Positions 1 through 9,871 of a stretch of DNA of 64,000 nt are shown here, piece by piece (positions within the stretch are counted from its first letter, which is position 1; every line of letters starts with the position of its first letter). The notes beneath the pieces were generated by a model. It had not been told where the DNA came from and did not search any database. It saw only the letters and a list, made by a program, of their open reading frames with translations. This DNA is from Saposhnikovia divaricata. Lineage: Eukaryota > Streptophyta > Magnoliopsida > Apiales > Apiaceae. The stretch covers positions 205,199,148 through 205,263,147 of the forward strand of contig CM071598.1 in NCBI GenBank assembly GCA_036435485.1, given 5' to 3'. A program made the position numbers and the translations under genes.

Positions 1-620
1 TGTATATATTTTCAAACTTGTGATATATTGAAATAAGAACCTTATAAAGGGTTGATATGTTATTCTTAAAGCTCCTTAGTGAGTATAGATGTTTTATTCA
101 AACTCGGACATATATATTGCCCAATTATGTTTTGAAATCTAAGATATATACCCATATAGTTGGGAATGTTTTCGAAATAAACCACATTATTATTTTTCAA
201 AATGGTGAACTTGCTGAGCGTTATGTAGCTCATTCTTGCTTTATAAAAACTTTTCAGAATGAGAAGAATTTGGCCGATTAACTCCGCACCAGCAGAAGAG
301 GAGTAGAAGATTTACCCCGGAGATGATTTAGCTCCTGATAAATACTACAGAGTAAGTCTGATAGGTTTTCAACTGTAATAGTAAGACTTGTCTTCAAGTG
401 TAGTTGTATAAATGGAAGTGCGCAAGATTCTAGATTGTACAGATGAATTGTAATATTTAGTGTTACTTTTGATTATCGTTTCTGAGGCTTTAACTTGTTT
501 GTGCTTAAGATTGAGGTCTGGATGGATGTATTGTTGAGTTGTAAAGTTAATACAGGTATGATATGGTTGGATGGTGATGTGATGACCTGAATCTTTGACC
601 TCAAATTTGGGGGCGTCACA
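1..620 (+). mobile_element. 3' part of a Tekay/Del-like LTR (partial)
   Basis: No convincing gene is present. The stretch around 200-250 reads like the promoter-proximal part of the Tekay-type LTRs later in this window (a TTGCTGAGC...GTAGCTCA...CTTGCTTTAT pattern, compare 21780-21815). The segment ends in GGGGGCGTCACA, an LTR-like CA terminus. No primer-binding site follows, so this would be a 3' LTR or solo LTR cut by the window edge. The assignment rests on short pattern similarity and is an inference. Confidence 0.4.
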
Positions 621-622
621 CA

Positions 623-787
623 CCTTTACAAAAAAGTCTTATAATTCTACCATCTATCTATTTATAAAAAAAAATTACAAAAAAAAAATTATTTTTTTTT
701 AAAAAAATGATGACGTGGCAGTAATTTTTTTAATTTTTTTTTTGATGAATGGATAGAAGGTAGAATTATAAGACTTTTTTGTAAAGG
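623..787. repeat. MITE-like inverted repeat
   Basis: The two ends are inverted copies of about 36 bp, beginning CCTTTACAAAAAAGTC and differing by one base. The interior is very A/T rich with a TGATGACGTGGCAG centre. The left end directly abuts the LTR end at 620, so a target duplication cannot be checked. Superfamily is not assigned. Confidence 0.6.
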
Positions 788-802
788 GCCCCGCCAGGGA
801 CC

Positions 803-811
803 TTATATAAA
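803..811 (+). promoter_or_regulatory. candidate TATA box of the 55-codon host gene
   Basis: TTATATAAA lies upstream of a GGTTCTCCA-repeated leader. A GTGAGT donor at 892-897 and an acceptor ending AG at 1318-1319 would remove a 428-nt 5' UTR intron just before the ATG at 1337. This is an inferred gene model without transcript support. Confidence 0.35.
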
Positions 812-1336
812 GGGCAATTTTAATGCATTTTAAGTAGTTCTCCACGGTTCTCCACCTAAAATGGTTCTCCATAGAGTGGGACTCTTGTTATGTGAGTGAC
901 AGTTTTATTTGTCTAGTTTTTGCGGGTTCTGATACTAAAGTTGGAATCTTGATCATGTTTTTGTATCTTGTTTCATAGAGTTAACAGTTAGCACTGTGAT
1001 AATTGATGCAGTAGTTTTTGTGCAGGATGTTGTGTAATCGTATTTTTTAGTATTTTTTTGTTTTTTGTATTGTATTCCATTTTGCGGGGTTGAATATGCA
1101 ATTGTTGTATTGGTTTATAAATTTACTTCGTTTTGTGGGTTTACTTTTACAGATTGAATTCGAATAGTAACTATATATGCACGGAGCAGCTGCATTTTCT
1201 TCTGTTAAGAACATTCCGAGAAAAGTAAAATGGGATAATCTCACATTCCTATGTGTTAAGGTTTGATAACTTAAAGTTTATGCAATTCTTTTCTATTAAT
1301 GTGTTCTATTGAAAACTAGGGGCAAAGGCAATATCA

Positions 1337-1504
1337 ATGTCGAAGAAGCCACTGAATAATGATGCTGGAGAAATAACGATGGTAAAGGAGAAGGTTGATC
1401 CAGTTGCTGCTTTCAGCAAGCCCCCTCTAGTCCCACCTGTTATTGGGCCACTGGTTGTTCTTTCGTTGCTGGATTCATACTTTAGCCGCGACAATGATGA
1501 CTGA
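1337..1504 (+). CDS. small conserved-looking plant protein, 55 aa, function unknown
   Basis: The ORF opens with MSKKPLNND, has a Lys/Glu-rich middle and ends in a proline-rich, hydrophobic segment (SKPPLVPPVIGPLVVLSLL, about residues 27-45) followed by an acidic tail. It looks like a small plant protein with one possible C-terminal membrane-contacting helix, but I cannot name a family. A splice acceptor (AG at 1318-1319) sits 17 bases upstream of the ATG, which supports a real exon. There is no plant-retrotransposon signature in it. A copia element is inserted 3 bp after the stop codon, so the native 3' UTR and poly(A) signal now lie beyond 6720. The start is the first ATG after the acceptor. 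Confidence 0.55.
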   Translation: MSKKPLNNDAGEITMVKEKVDPVAAFSKPPLVPPVIGPLVVLSLLDSYFSRDNDD

Positions 1505-1512
1505 CATGATGA

Positions 1513-1803
1513 TGATGAGAATACTGGTGCTATAAAAGAGTCAAGTCACTAAGTCAACATCCAAGTCATGTCATCAAGCCACATCAGCCATCAGCTATAT
1601 TCTAGAAGATTTGTCAGTTAGCTAGCTGGTGCTAGCTGGATTAGTTTGTTAGTAGAGTAGTTACATTTCTGTTAATATGAGGCTAGTATATAAGCTCTCA
1701 TTTGTGTAACAAACTTAGACTTGATGTAAACATTTTTCTTATTATGAAGTTCTTCTTCTTCATTTTCTCTGTTTTTAGTTAAGCTCCATTAATGGAGCTG
1801 ACA
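1513..1803 (+). repeat. copia 5' LTR
   Basis: It runs from TGATGAGAATAC to GGAGCTGACA. A TATA-like TATATAAG at about 1687-1694 would start the genomic transcript. The U3 contains a TAGCTAGCTGG...GCTAGCTGG inverted motif. Confidence 0.93.
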
Positions 1804-1815
1804 TGGTATCAGAGC
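1804..1815 (+). other. primer-binding site, initiator tRNA-Met
   Basis: TGGTATCAGAGC directly follows the LTR, the usual plant copia PBS. Confidence 0.95.
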
Positions 1816-1983
1816 ATAGATCTCTGATTGATACATAATTCCGCCGTTATACTAGTACCTCTCTGATTTACAAATCTCTCTCGATCTCTTAATCTCTCTG
1901 ATTTCTTCTATCTCTCTCGATCTCTTTTATTACTTAAATCTCTCTGTTTTCTCAGTATCAAAGTTGAGATATCTATTATATTC

Positions 1984-3129
1984 ATGGCGTCTTCTCCATC
2001 TTATCTGCACGTTGCAACTGGTGCATCAATTTCATCTACGAACAGCATCGATACAAGTCATCCATATTTCCTGCATCCATCCGATCATCCAGGTTTAATC
2101 CTCATCACAATTACTTTGACTGAGCAAAACTATAATCAGTGGTTTAGATCCATGAAAATTGCACTTTCTTCTAAACTAAAGCTAGGTTTTGTGGATGGAT
2201 CTTATGTTAAACCTGCTACTAATACTAATCTCTATGTGCAATGGACTCGTTGTAACGATATAGTCATTTCATGGATATTAAACACTGTATCTCCTGAGAT
2301 TCGTCAAAGTGTGATGTATATGAGTGTAGCAAAATATATTTGGGATGATTTTGCTATAAGATTTGCTAAAACAAATGTGCCTAAGTTGTTCAATTTATGA
2401 AAGGAAATTGCATCTCTTCGTCAAGGAAATCTATCAATTTCTGCTTATTTTACGAAATTCAGAGCACTTAATGATGAATTAGAGGCTTTATTTGTTGTGC
2501 CTCGTTGTGATTGTAGCAAATGTGCTTGTGATATGAACTCAAAGCTTGACACATTTAGCAAGAGTATCAAGTTGTCTCAGTTTCTCATGGGATTAGGAGA
2601 ACAATATACAGCTATACGAGGTCATCTCTTGTTAATGACTCCTATTCCTAACTTAAGTGCAGCTTATAGTCTCTTGATGCAAGAAGAAAATCAGAGGGAA
2701 TTTGGTGTTAACTCTATGTCAACTGATTCTGTGGCTTTAGCTGTGAAGTATCATGATCCTCAAGGGGGATCTGGTAAGTCTGCTAGACAGACTAATGGTA
2801 AACGTACTGTGACTGATGCTACTCTAGTTTGTGAAGTGTGTCATTTGCAAGGTCATAGTAAAGATAAATGTTTCTGTGTTCACGGTTATCCCTCTTGGCA
2901 TAGACTGTTTGGTAAACCAAAACCTAAGCCAAAAACTCAGGTTAAAACTGCTCAGGCTTACAATGTTATTACTGAATCTTCTGATCAAGCATCTGCAGCA
3001 AAGTCTGCTACTGAGCCTTCAAGTTTCACTACTGCTCAATGTCAACAGCTGATAACTATGATTCAAAGCAGTTTCAAGGAATTGTCAGCTAATACTAGTT
3101 CTGCATCTACTTCTGGTCTATCAGCATAA
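1984..3129 (+). pseudogene. gag: copia gag, one internal nonsense codon
   Basis: The N-terminus carries the copia Gag signature PYFLHPSDHPG, then a helical capsid-like region with NQWFRSMKIAL. A CX2CX4HX4C zinc knuckle (CEVCHLQGHSKDKC) follows near 2830-2870 and then HGYPSWHRLF. The frame is open from 1984 to 3129 except for TGA at 2398-2400, where family members have Arg; this fits CGA to TGA by deamination. TAA at 3127 falls where the polyprotein should continue into protease. Product would package the RNA in the cytoplasm; this copy cannot make it. Confidence 0.85.
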
Positions 3130-6100
3130 TGGCCACCTGCATCTAATACTCATATGGCTGGTAATGTTCTTCACTTTGTATGTCATACAAACAGTAAGCA
3201 TGCCTTGACTGCAGATATGTGGATTTTAGATTCTGGTGCTACTGACCATATTACACCTCATTTTCACTTATTATAAAATGTGCACAAGGTCAATTCTGTG
3301 CTTCATCTTCCTAATGGACATCATACTACTGTTACTCATGTTGGCAAAGTAACTCTACATACTAATCTTGTGCTTACTGATGTTCTTTATGTGCCCAGTT
3401 TCAGTTATAATCTCTTATCCATTCCAAAGCTTACTGCCACAAATTCTTGCAATGTGTTTTTCACCAAAAATGCTTGTTATATACAGGACCGTATCTTGAA
3501 GAAGACCACAGAGATTGGTGAACTTTAAGAAGGCCTGTATCTACTTCATCATCCAGTTGCTTGTTCTGAACAAATCTCTTCTGATATACCTTCTTCCATT
3601 TGTAATTCAGTAAACAATTATGTAATAGATGTTCAACTATGGCATGCTCGTTTAGGGCATCCATCTGTGTCTTCAATGAAATACTTACCATCCTCAATGT
3701 ATCATAACAATGTTTCTTTCTCTTCTTGTAAAACTTGTCACTTAGCTAAACAAAGCAGATTAATATTTTCAGAGAGTACTTCTGTTAGTACTGCATTGTT
3801 TGAACTAATTCATGTTGATGTTTGGGGAACTTTCAAATACAAAACTCATGGTAACTGTAGTTATTTTCTAACTATAGTTGAGGACATGTCTAGAGCTACT
3901 TGGTTTTTTTTGTTGCAGATAAAAGTCAAGTTTCCTCTATACTTAAACACTTTATTGCCTATGTTCATAAACAATTTTCTTGTCATATTAAGCTTCTTCG
4001 AAGTGATAATGGCTCAAAATTTTTGAGTACAGATTTTCAGAGTCATTTAGCCTCTCTTGGTATAATTCATCAAAAGAGTTGTACTTATACTCCACAACAA
4101 AATGGTGTTGTGGAGAGAAAGCACAAAACTCTTCTTAATACAGCTCGTGCTTTAAGACTTCAGGCTTTTCTTCCTGTGTCCTTTTGGGGTGATTGCATCC
4201 TTACAGCTACATATCTATTAAATAGGACTCCTGTTGCTAGTCTTAAAGGCAAATCACCTTATCATATACTGTTTAATCAGTCACCATCCTATTCTCATTT
4301 GAGGGTCTTTGGATCTCTCTGTTATGCCACAAATACTTTACCTCACAAAGATAAATTTAGTAACAGAGCTCATAAATGCATTCTTATTGGTTATCCATTT
4401 TCTCAAAAGGCTTACAAATTGTTGAATCTTGAAACCAAAAAGGTTTTTGTCTCTCGAGATGTCATTTTCAATGAGCAGATATTACCTTTTCAACATATGA
4501 CTAGTACTACACCTGATCATTTGTTTACTTCAGACAGTACAGTGTTTACTGATCCCTTTTATGATCCAGTTTCTATAGAATCTTGTGAGTCATGTGAGTC
4601 TCCACCTCATGTGCAATCTCCTCTTATCTCTTCTGAACAGTCACCAATTCAATCAACTACTCAATCTCCTGTTACATCTAGTAATCATACTCCTCCACCT
4701 GTCAGACATAGTACTCGACTTAAAGCTCTTCCTGCTAAGTTTCAAGACTTTGTAGGTTTACCTACTACTGTTCATGCTTCTGTTAATTCTTTAACTACCA
4801 AGTTTACTCCTACATATCATGCCTTTATAGCCAATATTACTCATGTTCCTGAACCTACATCCTACAAAATTGCTTGTCAACATACATTGTGGTGTGAAGC
4901 TATGGCTTCTGAACTTGCTGCCCTTGAGGCTAATAATACTTGGATTATTGTTCCTCTTCCACCTGGTAAAAAAGTTGTGAGTTGTAGGTGGATTTATAAG
5001 GTAAAATTTAATCAAGATGGTACTGTTGAGCGTTATAAGGCTCGATTAGTTGCTAGAGGTTTTACACAGACTGAGGGGTTGGATTATTTCGAAACATTTG
5101 CCCCTGTGGCTAAAATGTCTACAGTTCGAGTGTTGTTATCCTTGGCTGCTGTCAGTAATTGGTCAGTCACTCAACTGGATGTTAATAATGCGTTCTTATA
5201 TGGTGATTTAGAAGAGGAAGTCTACATGGCTATTCCTCAAGGTTATACTCTTCCAGCTATGTTTGCTAATTACAGCTCTCAGACTCCTCTTGTGTGCAAA
5301 CTTATTAAATCCCTTTATGGTTTAAAACAGTCTCCACGAAAATGGTTTATTAAGTTCAAATATGTGCTTCTGCCTTATGGTTTTCAGCAAGCTAATTCAG
5401 ATCATAGTCTGTTTGTGCTACCTACTTCAACAAGTTTTATAGCTGTGCTTGTTTACGTGGATGATATCCTAGTTGTTGGCAATAATACAGATGCCATTGC
5501 TCAATTTAAGGGACATCTTGCTACTCATTTTAAGCTCAAGGATTTGGGGCTAGTTAAGTACTTCTTCGGTGTTAAAGCTGTTAGATCTGATAAGGGCATA
5601 TATCTTAATCAGCATAAGTATACATTGGATATTATAAAGGATGTTGGTCTTGAGAAAGCTAAAATTGTTGTTGATCCTATCGAACAAAATCATACTCTTC
5701 TGAGTAATACCACTTCTCCATTTTTGTTCAATCCTGCTCCGTATAGACGTCTCGTTGGGTGTTTAATCTATCTTACAATTACACGCCCAGATCTGTCTTA
5801 TACTGTGCATGTCTTATCACAGTTTCTTGCTGCTCCTAGACAATGTCATCTTGATGTTGCTCATCGTGTGGTTCGTTATCTGAAACATACACTTGGTCAA
5901 GGCATTTTGTTGTCTGCTAACAGTTCATTATAGCTCACTGCTTATGCAGATGCTGATTGGGGCGGTTGTCCTCTTACAAGGCAGTCCTTGACTGGCAATT
6001 GTGTTACTCTTGGTGATTCATTGCTGTCTTGGAAATCCAAGAAACAGCATACAGTCTCTCGCTCATCAGCAGAGGTTGAGTATCGAGCATTGGCTGATGT

Positions 6101-6464
6101 TTGCTGTGAGATTACCTGGTTGCTGAATTTATTTCATGAACTTGGTGTCACTTCTTTACAACCTATTACTCTTTTTTGTGATAATAAATCTGCTATGTAC
6201 ATTGCTGCCAATCCCGTTTTCCATGAGCGCACAAAGCACATAGAAATCGATTGTCACCTAGTTCGTGAAAAGCTACAAAAGGGCCTAGTTTCTACTGCTT
6301 ATATTGCTTCTAAAGAACAACCAGCTGACTTACTTATAAAGGCCATTCCTTCTCATTCTATGGCTCATCTATTGTCCAAACTTGGTGTGTTCAATCTCTT
6401 TCCCCATCCAAGCTTGAGGGGGGATGATGAGAATACTGCTGCTATAAAAGAGTCAACTCACTAA
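3130..6464 (+). pseudogene. pol: copia pol (protease, integrase, RT, RNase H), broken
   Basis: The same frame as gag continues. Protease carries LDSGATDH near 3230. Integrase has the HHCC region (LWHARLGH ... CKTCHLAK, about 3640-3750), then HVDVWG, RSDNGSKF and QQNGVVERK as the three catalytic blocks. RT has RWIYKVKF, QLDVNNAFL and YVDD at 5454-5465, and RNase H begins at AYADADWGG. Lesions I see: TAA 3274-3276, TAA 3526-3528, a one-base frameshift in an eight-T run at about 3903-3911, and TAG 5931-5933 in front of RNase H. The longest open stretch, 3900-5933, covers most of integrase and RT. Lineage is not certain; the size and LTR length fit the small Ale/Retrofit-like group. Confidence 0.9.
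6410..6424 (+). other. polypurine tract of the copia element
   Basis: AAGCTTGAGGGGGGA immediately precedes the 3' LTR and primes plus-strand DNA synthesis. Confidence 0.85.
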
Positions 6465-6715
6465 GTCAACATCCAAATCATGTCATCAAGCCACATCAGC
6501 CATCAGCTATATTCTAGAAAATTTGTCAGTTAGCTAGCTGGTGCTAGCTGGATTAGTTTGTTAGTAGAGTAGTTACATTTCTGTTAATACGAGGCTAGTA
6601 TATAATCTCTCATTTGTGTAACAAAATTAGACTTGATGTAAACATTTTTCTTATTATGAAGTTCTTCTTCTTCATTTTCTCCGTTTTTAGTTAAGCTCCA
6701 TTAATGGAGCTGATA
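6425..6715 (+). repeat. copia 3' LTR
   Basis: 291 bp, same length as the 5' LTR, ending in GATA instead of GACA. GATGA target duplication follows at 6716-6720. Confidence 0.93.
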
Positions 6716-6749
6716 GATGAAATGGTGTCTTTCTAGTTGTAGAATATGT

Positions 6750-6755
6750 AATAAA
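6750..6755 (+). terminator. candidate native poly(A) signal of the 55-codon gene
   Basis: AATAAA lies 30 bp beyond the copia insertion, in the displaced 3' UTR of the gene ending at 1504. The U-rich and TGTA-rich surroundings fit a plant 3' end. Transcripts may instead end in the copia LTR. Confidence 0.35.
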
Positions 6756-7850
6756 CTTTGTAAATGTCTTGTACGAATCTGATATGTTTTAGGATATTTG
6801 AGATGTGTTCTACTTGTTAAACAGTTTTGAAAGTTCGGTGATATATGTAATATGTTGAACCGTGAAGTTGAGTGCAATAGCTATGAAAAGTTCTAGATTG
6901 ATGTAGCAAGCCAAGAGTGGTTTTATATCAATACTAGATTTCGATCCCGTTCTGAAAGCATAAATTTTATAATTCGTTAATTAATATGATAAAAAAAATT
7001 TGAACTCAGAGAAATTTTAGGATTTCAACTTGTACTGGGTAGCCTCCAGGAATGCATTGAATGGTGAAGCTACAATCTTCTGACATATTCTGGAAATCAC
7101 AATGTCGAAAAAAGGTGGAAACGAAGAACGTTTAAAGGTTCTTAAGAAAATTCTAATATAGAAATGCAAATTGTAAAGTTTATGCTATATAATAACAAAC
7201 TACTGTTGTAAGCGACAGCATTCTAAAACTTGGAGCTGGTTTTGAGTGCAAGGAATGTTGCAGTGGTTGAAAAATTGTAGGATTGTTGGTAAAGAAGCCA
7301 GGCTGTGTAGTTTGTAGACTTTGTGCTCAAGGGGTTTTTGAAGAAGTTATAAGTTGACAGTATTCCAAAACATGAGGATGGTTTCTACTAAGAAATGAAC
7401 TTTATAGTGGGTGCACATCTAAATATACGAAATCTCTCTTTTTTTTTTCCACTAAAGATCAATGAGAATTTACTACCTCAGATTCTTACCTCTCAATAGA
7501 ATATGAGGTAAGTAACTTTTGAAGTGGTGCAAACTTAGAATGTGTCATGTGCTCATTTTTCGGTTCGGTATCAATTTAGTGCAGGTTTTGCTATTTTTGT
7601 TTCGTTTTAACTGTATTGTGATTTTCGTTTTGCCGTTTTGGTTTCGATTTTTTGATCCGGTTTGTACTAATTCTTACATGTGCTTGTGTGTGTCCCAAAT
7701 CAATTTGTGTTGAGAAAAGATTGTCGTACAGCACAAAACTAAATTAGCTGTCATGTACTCATGTTCCTCAACCCCCACTAGTGAAAAAACAGAGACTACA
7801 AATGATTTGTGTTTGTTCCAAATCAACTTTTAGTCAGCCACTGGTATTCT
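6756..7850. other. intergenic DNA, no gene recognised
   Basis: A/T-rich single-copy-looking DNA, presumably old 3' UTR followed by spacer and the upstream region of the gene at 7947. Only short, unconvincing ORFs occur. I see no repeat structure or element end. Confidence 0.4.
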
Positions 7851-7858
7851 TCTTCTGC

Positions 7859-7866
7859 TATATATA
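7859..7866 (+). promoter_or_regulatory. TATA box of the 68-codon gene
   Basis: TATATATA is followed by a pyrimidine-rich CTCCCTTTCTCCTCC leader about 80 bases before the ATG at 7947, a typical plant core promoter layout. Confidence 0.55.
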
Positions 7867-7946
7867 CTCCCTTTCTCCTCCTTCAAAAAACAAACAAATT
7901 AAGTCATTTTTCTTCAACAAAAGAAAATATTCAAAACTATCAAGCT

Positions 7947-8153
7947 ATGGAAAGCAAGGTGGGGAAAGCCTGTGAAGCAGCAAGTGCAAAAAGCTTTAGA
8001 AATGACAGAGGGCCTATCCCAAGAAGGGGCCAAATAAAGTCGAGGATATCAGCAAATGCTCTTCATTCTATCGTTTCTGTACTCTTAAAAGCTTCTTCAG
8101 ATCACCTTTATTCTACCGCGAAACTCGGAAAACTTCTCTTTCGAGATATCTGA
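7947..8153 (+). CDS. small basic plant protein, 68 aa, function unknown
   Basis: The ORF starts MESKVGKACEAASAK and has a basic PIPRRGQIKSRI motif (about residues 23-34), then a weakly amphipathic Ser/Leu-rich C-terminal half. The TATA box 80 bases upstream, an A-rich leader ending in CAAGCTATGG, and an AATAAA 190 bases downstream together look like a complete intronless plant gene. The ATG at 7947 is chosen because it follows this leader. Some plant small proteins share a PRRGQ motif, but I cannot name the family. No signal peptide is visible and no transposon similarity is seen. It is in the same orientation as the 55-codon gene 6.4 kb upstream. Confidence 0.5.
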   Translation: MESKVGKACEAASAKSFRNDRGPIPRRGQIKSRISANALHSIVSVLLKASSDHLYSTAKLGKLLFRDI

Positions 8154-8341
8154 CCTGCAGACAAGCATATGCTCAACTCATAGTTGTGATCTTTTCTCGT
8201 TATATTTATATTACTCTTGTTATTTCAGGATAGATTATAGTAAATGTAGAAAACTTTGTAAGCTTTGAGGCTCGGAATATTGCAAGTACAAAATTGCTGC
8301 TAATTGACCATTTGCTCATCATATTTATGTTTGTGATTGCA

Positions 8342-8347
8342 AATAAA
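8342..8347 (+). terminator. poly(A) signal downstream of the 68-codon gene
   Basis: AATAAA in an A/T-rich region 190 bp after the stop codon at 8153. Confidence 0.45.
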
Positions 8348-8840
8348 AGAATTCTAGCTTGTTTGTTCAATCTCAAAATTTACGAAGGTGCATGGTAAGA
8401 AAAACAACTAAATACCAAAACAAGGATAGTCTAGCTATTTGTTGTACGACATCTGACATAAAGCAGTAATATGCTGCATTTGCATCTGGTGACAAACATA
8501 CAGACATACAGTAGATCGGGAAATGCATGCAGACATAAAGTTGTTAGAAAGATAATAACCATGCCTAACATATCTCGCTCAGAAGTAGGACGGGTCCGGA
8601 TTAATTAGGGGAGTACGTTGAATCTACATTTCACACAGGAACATGGTTTAGAGAGGTGATGGTATTAGTTTCTCCATGTTTGTTCACAGAAGACATCTAT
8701 ATTCAATAATCGATCATTGTGATTTTTATTCTTATAAAATAAAAATTATTTTACACTATTCTTGCAAGAAGCACCAAATATTGATGTTAATTAGCACTAC
8801 TAAAAAAATATATTAATAGCTTGTGGTGTGTGCTTTTCAG
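8348..8840. other. intergenic DNA, nothing recognised
   Basis: No coding pattern, RNA gene or element end is visible. The stretch ends in a pyrimidine-rich run with TTTTCAG at 8834-8840. Confidence 0.4.
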
Positions 8841-8966
8841 TCAGGTAAATGGACAGGAGGTGCTCATCGGAGGGGAAGAAATGGCAGCCTGGTGGCAGGA
8901 CATGATCATGATGATGATGATGATCTCCCATTAAAATGGGAGACGATGATTGGGTGTATTTTTTAA
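8841..8966 (+). CDS. doubtful terminal exon, Gly/Arg-rich then Asp-rich
   Basis: A 41-codon open stretch follows a good acceptor (TTTTCAG) and ends at TAA 8964-8966. It reads SGKWTGGAHRRGRNGSLVAG, then a His/Asp run encoded by a (GAT)n microsatellite, then LPLKWETM. Base composition is clearly richer in G/C than the flanks, which is why it is listed. No upstream exon was found, and an in-frame ATG at the front is missing. It could equally be chance. Confidence 0.18.
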   Translation, partial: SGKWTGGAHRRGRNGSLVAGHDHDDDDDLPLKWETMIGCIF

Positions 8967-9859
8967 ATATATGTGTGCATGTGTATAATATAATTAAGGG
9001 TTTGATTTGGAAAACTAATAATTTTTTCTCGAGTTAAAATCTTTCTTTGGAAAATTGCAAATAAACTTCATGCCTTATTGCTTGTTTACAATGGTTTATT
9101 GGTAAGTTCCGTGTGAATTGACTCTACGACAAGGTAAGTTTTTCTTATAATCTTATATGTTTTTTGAGCATGCTTGAATGAATTAAGTGAAAATTACTTG
9201 AGAGTTTACACATGTGTTTGGCTGTTGTAAAATTGAATATATTTTGATGTATTAAATTGTTTGTGCCACTGTTCATAGTTTCTTTGTCCAGTGTTCTTCT
9301 CCTCAGTCCTATTCCATTTGCCTTATCTTGTGCTTGTTCAATCCCACAGTTTTAATTAATACTTGTTTATATCATGCTTACATGTTTCATTTTCTATGTT
9401 TTAATTAATGTTTGAGTTTACTTGCTTAATTTTCTGCTTTTAGTTAATGTTTTAATTTACCATAATTATATGATTAATTTTGTAACTCATTTACCCAGTA
9501 CTTGCTAATTTGATGTTTAGTAACGCTTTCGGTGTTTTAATGCATTTTGCCTAATTTATGCTCATGTTTTAACATTTAAGATTATGGGAGTTACTGATTA
9601 GAGGAGTAATTTTGTACAATTAAATATTATATAATAGTCCGATTTATTATCTTTAATTTTTCATTTATGATAATTGATTACTATATTTTATTTTCTATTA
9701 AAATTTTGATTGATGATTTATAATGCTTAATTAGTGATTTTTAATTTGTACCATGAATAAAAATTCATTGGAGGCCATATTTTGTGGCATTTTTGTGCCT
9801 TTGAGAGATATTGGATTACCATTTATTGGTTGATATTTTTTTTTGTAATTTCAGTTCAT
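8967..9859. other. A/T-rich spacer, nothing recognised
   Basis: Contains loosely repeated TTTTAATTAATGTTT-like strings but no ORF, element terminus or RNA gene that I can support. Confidence 0.4.
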
Positions 9860-9871
9860 CTTTTAGTTTAA
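9860..9871 (+). pseudogene. psaA: plastid psaA fragment, left piece (NUPT)
   Basis: CTTTTAGTTTAA joins exactly onto TGTTTCTATTC at 11634 once the Helitron is removed. The join reads F-S-L-M-F-L-F-S as in the C-terminal part of plastid photosystem I subunit A. Only about 12 bp of plastid match is visible on this side. Confidence 0.6.

Larger units (their letters stand above)
1513..6715 (+). mobile_element. complete but defective Ty1/copia LTR retrotransposon, 5203 bp
   Basis: Two 291-bp LTRs, an initiator-Met PBS, gag-pol in copia order (gag, protease, integrase, RT, RNase H) and a polypurine tract are all present. It is flanked by GATGA at 1508-1512 and 6716-6720, a perfect 5-bp target duplication. 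I count nine substitutions between the two LTRs, including the terminal CA to TA in the 3' copy. At the usual plant rate of 1.3e-8 per site per year this is roughly one million years. The single gag-pol frame is broken at six places, so the copy cannot encode its own proteins. Its target is the 3' UTR of the upstream 55-codon gene. Confidence 0.95.

Noticed and set aside
57..281. 74-codon ORF at the window start
   Set aside because: Coincides with LTR-like sequence, has no domain pattern and unusual residue make-up.
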